The notes under the pieces: generated by a model
What the model saw: the letters and a program-made list of their open reading frames with translations, nothing else
What the model was told of the DNA's origin: nothing
Databases searched by the model: none
In this document: in pieces, positions 61,172 to 64,000 of the stretch
Layout: each line of letters opens with the position of its first letter
Position numbering within the stretch: position 1 is the first letter of the stretch
Assembly: GCA_947500875.1 (NCBI GenBank)
Contig: CANMUN010000009.1
Location: forward strand, 1 to 64,000
Length of the DNA stretch: 64,000 nt
Reading direction: 5' to 3'
From: Flavobacteriales bacterium
GTDB lineage: Bacteria > Bacteroidota > Bacteroidia > Flavobacteriales_D > Crocinitomicaceae
Made by a program: the position numbers and the translations under genes

Positions 61172-62291
61172 CAAAAAAGGCAATAATGTGTTGGCAAATT
61201 TCATCAATGTTCCCCGATGTTATTGCGCAATGCACCGGTAATCGCAGTAATCCGTCGGTAAATTTGTCGGCATTTGGCAGATTCCTTCCGTCATGTTGGG
61301 ATTCAAAAAATGTGCTTTTATGGAGGCTCTGGTAGTGAAAGGCAGGAAAAATGTTTTTTTCACGAAGGTAAACGATTAATGATTTCCTGATGCCTTCATT
61401 GGGTAAAACCATGGCGAAAAGATGTCCGTTCTCCGTGGCGAATTTCCCGGGTTTAATGGTTTCTATTGCGCCCTTTTCGGATAAAGAACTCAGTGCCTCA
61501 TGATATCGTGAAACGATGCTCTTGCGCATGGTTTGAATTTCATCAAGGCATTCTAATTGCGCCATGAGGAAAGCTGCTGTAACATCCGAAGGTAAAAAGG
61601 AAGAGCCGACATCCACCCAACCGTATTTATCGACTTCCCCGCGGTAAAATGCCGTTCGGTTAGTCCCTTTTTCCCAAATAATCTCGGCTCTTTGCTCGAG
61701 TTTCTTGTCGTTTACGACCAACATTCCTCCTTCTCCACAAATAATATTCTTGGTTTCATGGAATGAAAAGGTCGATACATGCCCAAAACTTCCAAGGGGT
61801 TTTCCCAAATAAAAAGAATCTATAGCATGCGCGGCATCTTCGACAAGCAATAATTGGTGTTCCTTGGCAATTTTTGCAATTTCTTCCATATCGCAAGCTG
61901 CGCCTCCGTAATGTACCACAACAATTGCCTTTGTTTTAGAAGTAACTAAGGCCCGAATTTCTTGTGGATCTATGTTCGGGTGGTCGGTATAAGAGTCTGC
62001 AAATACTGCTTTGACGCCACGGAGGAGGAATGCATTTACCGTACTTACGAAGGTAAAGGATGGAAAAATAACTTCGTCTCCTGGCTTTAAGTCAAGAAGT
62101 ATTGCGGCCATTTCCAAGGCATCTGTGCAAGATGACGTTAAAAGGCACTTATTGAACCCATAACGATCTTCGAAAAACGATTGACAACGCTTGGTAAAGG
62201 GACCGTTTCCTGAAATCCAACGGTTGCCAACGGCTTCTTGAATATAGGTAAGTTCCTTTCCAGAAAGATAGGGACGGTTGAATTCTATCAT
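61161..62291 (-). CDS. wecE: dTDP-4-amino-4,6-dideoxygalactose transaminase (WecE/RffA-like)
   Basis: PLP-dependent sugar aminotransferase of the DegT/DnrJ/EryC1 family. The 376-aa protein follows E. coli WecE closely in remembered landmarks: LLTSSCTDALEMAAILLD, FPSFTFVSTVNAFLLRG, VVHYGGAACDMEEIA, SFHETKNIICGEGGM with the PLP Lys, and EKGTNRTAFYRGEVDKYGW. The product would be dTDP-4-amino-4,6-dideoxy-D-galactose from dTDP-4-keto-6-deoxyglucose; the rml genes that make the latter are outside the window. The start overlaps the neuD-like stop (ATGA). Confidence 0.88.
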   Translation of the reverse strand: MIEFNRPYLSGKELTYIQEAVGNRWISGNGPFTKRCQSFFEDRYGFNKCLLTSSCTDALEMAAILLDLKPGDEVIFPSFTFVSTVNAFLLRGVKAVFADSYTDHPNIDPQEIRALVTSKTKAIVVVHYGGAACDMEEIAKIAKEHQLLLVEDAAHAIDSFYLGKPLGSFGHVSTFSFHETKNIICGEGGMLVVNDKKLEQRAEIIWEKGTNRTAFYRGEVDKYGWVDVGSSFLPSDVTAAFLMAQLECLDEIQTMRKSIVSRYHEALSSLSEKGAIETIKPGKFATENGHLFAMVLPNEGIRKSLIVYLREKNIFPAFHYQSLHKSTFFESQHDGRNLPNADKFTDGLLRLPVHCAITSGNIDEICQHIIAFFDGK

Positions 62292-62920
62292 GGTCTTAAT
62301 TTTGCGGGAATTCCTGTATATAATCCAGACTCTTGAAGGGATTTAACAATTACAGCTCCTGCGCCAGTTCTTACGTGTTCAAAGGTAGTTACATGGTCCG
62401 AAACAAGGGTGCCAATTCCTAGGTGATTGCTTTTTCCAAGGGCACTAAACCCTGCGACCTTGACCCCAGGGGAAAGCACAGCGTGGTCTCCCACATGGCA
62501 GTTGTGGGATAGAATACAGCCGTTGTACAGCAGGCAATTCTTTCCAATGAACACGTGTTGATCTAAAATACATCCCGAAAAAAGAATGGTTCCGTCGCTC
62601 AATTGTGCACTAGAATCAACGATACAACTTGGATGCACAATTTTCCCGAAAGGAATTAATGGATACCAACGGTTGAAACATTCGGCGCGAAACGCCATGT
62701 GTTGGTAACCAATTCCCATAAGAAGGACATCAAATATACCAAGCGCATACAGCTCTTCCACTTGGTTGATTTTACCCAGGACAGGAATACCTCCTTGTCT
62801 TGTATCTTTGGGCAGGAAGTCGTCCAAAAATCCAACAACTTCATAGGAATTTGTTTCTATCGCTAAATGTGCAATCTGCTGAGCTAAATCTTGTGCCCCA
62901 AGGATGACTAATCGCTTCAT
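62288..62920 (-). CDS. NeuD/PglD-type sugar O- or N-acyltransferase
   Basis: The 210-aa protein has an N-terminal Rossmann-like domain (RLVILGAQDLAQQIAHLA, VVGFLDDFLPKDTRQGG) and a C-terminal left-handed beta-helix with SHNCHVGDHAVLSPG, the histidine motif of PglD/NeuD acyltransferases. Next to the WecE-like gene it most likely N-acetylates the 4-amino sugar (inferred). Coupled by ATGA to both neighbours. Confidence 0.86.
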   Translation of the reverse strand: MKRLVILGAQDLAQQIAHLAIETNSYEVVGFLDDFLPKDTRQGGIPVLGKINQVEELYALGIFDVLLMGIGYQHMAFRAECFNRWYPLIPFGKIVHPSCIVDSSAQLSDGTILFSGCILDQHVFIGKNCLLYNGCILSHNCHVGDHAVLSPGVKVAGFSALGKSNHLGIGTLVSDHVTTFEHVRTGAGAVIVKSLQESGLYTGIPAKLRP

Positions 62921-63603
62921 GATACTTTCAAATAACGGTTTGCGTTGCTACCCACGTTAAATAATAAATCCAAGATACTAACTTCATGCGTAAATGCACC
63001 AAATAATTGATGATATGCTGGATATCCCGAATAATCCATCCATTCTACCTGAATATTATTTTCTTCGAAGAGCTTGATATCTAAATAAGCTCTAGCTGCC
63101 GGCCCCGATACGTAATGCGTTCCGTTTAACTTATGCACAGCATCCACCAAGCGTTCATTTTTATTGCCGTTCAGATTTAGGGCCAGCGAATCGATTATTT
63201 TGGTTTGAATGCCTAAAATAGCATTTATGGCATGTATAAATTTCAGGTTTATTTCCGATAGTAAATCGGTATCCATACCTAAGTACAATTCTTTGAACTG
63301 TTCCTCATACAGGCTAAAATACGGCGCTTTGGTATAGTTTGCTTTGATGGCGTTCCAGTGTTTTACATTCCAATTGTTTTTCGCGGTCCGCGTTGCGTGA
63401 ATGGTTTGCTCTAGACTTTCTTGCCTCACAGGAATGGTAAGCCACATGGGGCCATTCGAAGTTTTAATGATGTTGCGGTTGCGCCAATCGTTTTTCGTGT
63501 ATTGAACCACGTCATAAATTACCATGACGTCCACCGATCGAATGAGGTCGAAATAACCTTTCCATGGAATATAATTGGATTGAAGTATTGCCACCTTTTT
63601 CAT
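62917..63603 (-). CDS. WbqC-family protein
   Basis: The 228-aa protein shows the family start VAILQSNYIPWKGYFDLI, then YDVVQYTKNDWRNRNIIKT, and a C-terminal GTHYVSGPAARAYLD with DYSGYPAYHQLFG. WbqC-like proteins occur in O-antigen and other surface-glycan clusters; their biochemistry is not settled. The ATG at 63603 overlaps the Wzt-like stop (ATGA) and is preferred over the ATG at 63615. Confidence 0.88.
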   Translation of the reverse strand: MKKVAILQSNYIPWKGYFDLIRSVDVMVIYDVVQYTKNDWRNRNIIKTSNGPMWLTIPVRQESLEQTIHATRTAKNNWNVKHWNAIKANYTKAPYFSLYEEQFKELYLGMDTDLLSEINLKFIHAINAILGIQTKIIDSLALNLNGNKNERLVDAVHKLNGTHYVSGPAARAYLDIKLFEENNIQVEWMDYSGYPAYHQLFGAFTHEVSILDLLFNVGSNANRYLKVS

Positions 63604-64000
63604 GCTGTTTTCCATGTTAGTTCAGGCCGAACCACTCCATTTATTTTACCTAAAAATCCATGCGTTCTTTCCCTTTCTTTAATTTCAAAACGTATCACCT
63701 CGGGAAGGGAAAATAGGGGTTGATATCCTTCGGTATTCACATAGAGATGTATGCTATAACTACCTTCATTGAGCAGATTTTTAGGAAAATAGCAGGTCGC
63801 TTGAAAGATGGAGTCATTGGACTTTAAGGTGGCGCCAGAACCAAAGACCACCATCTCATCTTGGTTCAACAGGTCGAAAGCAATCGCTATATTTTGACGA
63901 TTTTCCGTATCAAAAAACTCAAAATCCAGGGTAATATGATCGTCTATGAAAGGATCAGAAGGCGATAATGCGATTTTTTTAAGATAAACCCCCATGGCTC
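63600..64000 (-). CDS. Wzt-like C-terminal carbohydrate-binding domain (partial at window edge)
   Basis: The frame stays open to the right edge. The visible 130+ residues form a beta-sandwich like the Wzt C-terminal domain (KKIALSPSDPFIDDHITLDF, GSYSIHLYVNTEG), which in ABC-transporter-dependent O-antigen export binds the finished polysaccharide cap. The ATG at 63995 reported by the track is probably an internal Met; the ATPase domain would lie outside the window. If so, the locus exports its polysaccharide by a Wzm/Wzt ABC transporter. Confidence 0.65.
   Translation of the reverse strand, partial: AMGVYLKKIALSPSDPFIDDHITLDFEFFDTENRQNIAIAFDLLNQDEMVVFGSGATLKSNDSIFQATCYFPKNLLNEGSYSIHLYVNTEGYQPLFSLPEVIRFEIKERERTHGFLGKINGVVRPELTWKTA

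Noticed and set aside
1-64000. CRISPR array, tRNA, rRNA or prophage
   Set aside because: Gene-free gaps are short and I saw no regularly spaced repeats, cloverleaf-like segments or phage structural genes. The VWA protein resembles phage VWA proteins but stands alone.

Overview
The window looks like chromosomal DNA of a Bacteroidota bacterium, most likely order Flavobacteriales (family not resolvable by eye). The evidence is recurrent TAnnTTTG -7 promoter boxes, almost no Shine-Dalgarno sequences, type IX secretion (T9SS) C-terminal sorting domains of both common types, a PorT-like protein, an S46 dipeptidyl-peptidase, a long IspH, and a menaquinone-type MenG/UbiE. All calls come from reading the translated ORFs; no database search was run. 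Several starts in the supplied ORF track are TTG/GTG extensions, and I moved them to the ATG supported by promoter position, signal peptide or ATGA overlap.

Layout. 0-0.4 kb: the end of an IS3-family element running off the left edge, then a short stretch without a convincing gene. 0.4-16.8 kb: housekeeping genes, mostly on the minus strand: mnmA, proline dehydrogenase (divergent from aroB), an S46 peptidase, and the run mutS2-pabB-tilS-rsmF-like-crp. These are followed by a rhodanese, membrane and small secreted proteins, and a coupled pair of a VWA protein and a Cys-cluster/winged-helix-like protein. 16.8-26 kb (plus): TPR protein-ribH-glmM, a DUF4139 protein, ispH-cobalamin adenosyltransferase, a DUF2795-like protein, a secreted protein and a T9SS-exported M1 peptidase. 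26-29.2 kb (minus): fabG-hemB-hutH. 29.2-43.9 kb (mostly plus): rhodanese-DedA, a large PKD-type adhesin with the gliding-motility C-terminal domain, a sodium:solute symporter with a GlmU-like protein, an M14 peptidase (minus), trmD, aspC-rfaE1-menG, then porT with an FAD protein.

43.9-64 kb (minus): a tightly packed surface-polysaccharide locus. It runs from a partial Wzt-like C-terminal domain at the right edge through WbqC, NeuD-like acyltransferase, WecE-like transaminase, many glycosyltransferases, a PhyH-like oxygenase, a NodB deacetylase, GNAT enzymes and an AsnB-type amidotransferase. It continues without a break into SelO, a GNAT enzyme and a small membrane protein, followed by a GldL-related membrane protein. 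Most neighbours overlap by ATGA or a few bases, so the locus probably works as one long co-transcribed, translationally coupled unit. WecE plus the NeuD-like enzyme suggest a dTDP-linked 4-amino-4,6-dideoxyhexose that is N-acylated and then assembled by the glycosyltransferases.

The most unusual items are (i) a 482-aa protein with three tandem GldL-type transmembrane hairpins that has lost the motor glutamate in all three, (ii) the VWA/Cys-cluster/wHTH two-gene module, (iii) a recurring TAnnTTTG-(3-5 nt)-ATG arrangement predicting leaderless mRNAs, and (iv) SelO translationally coupled to the polysaccharide operon.
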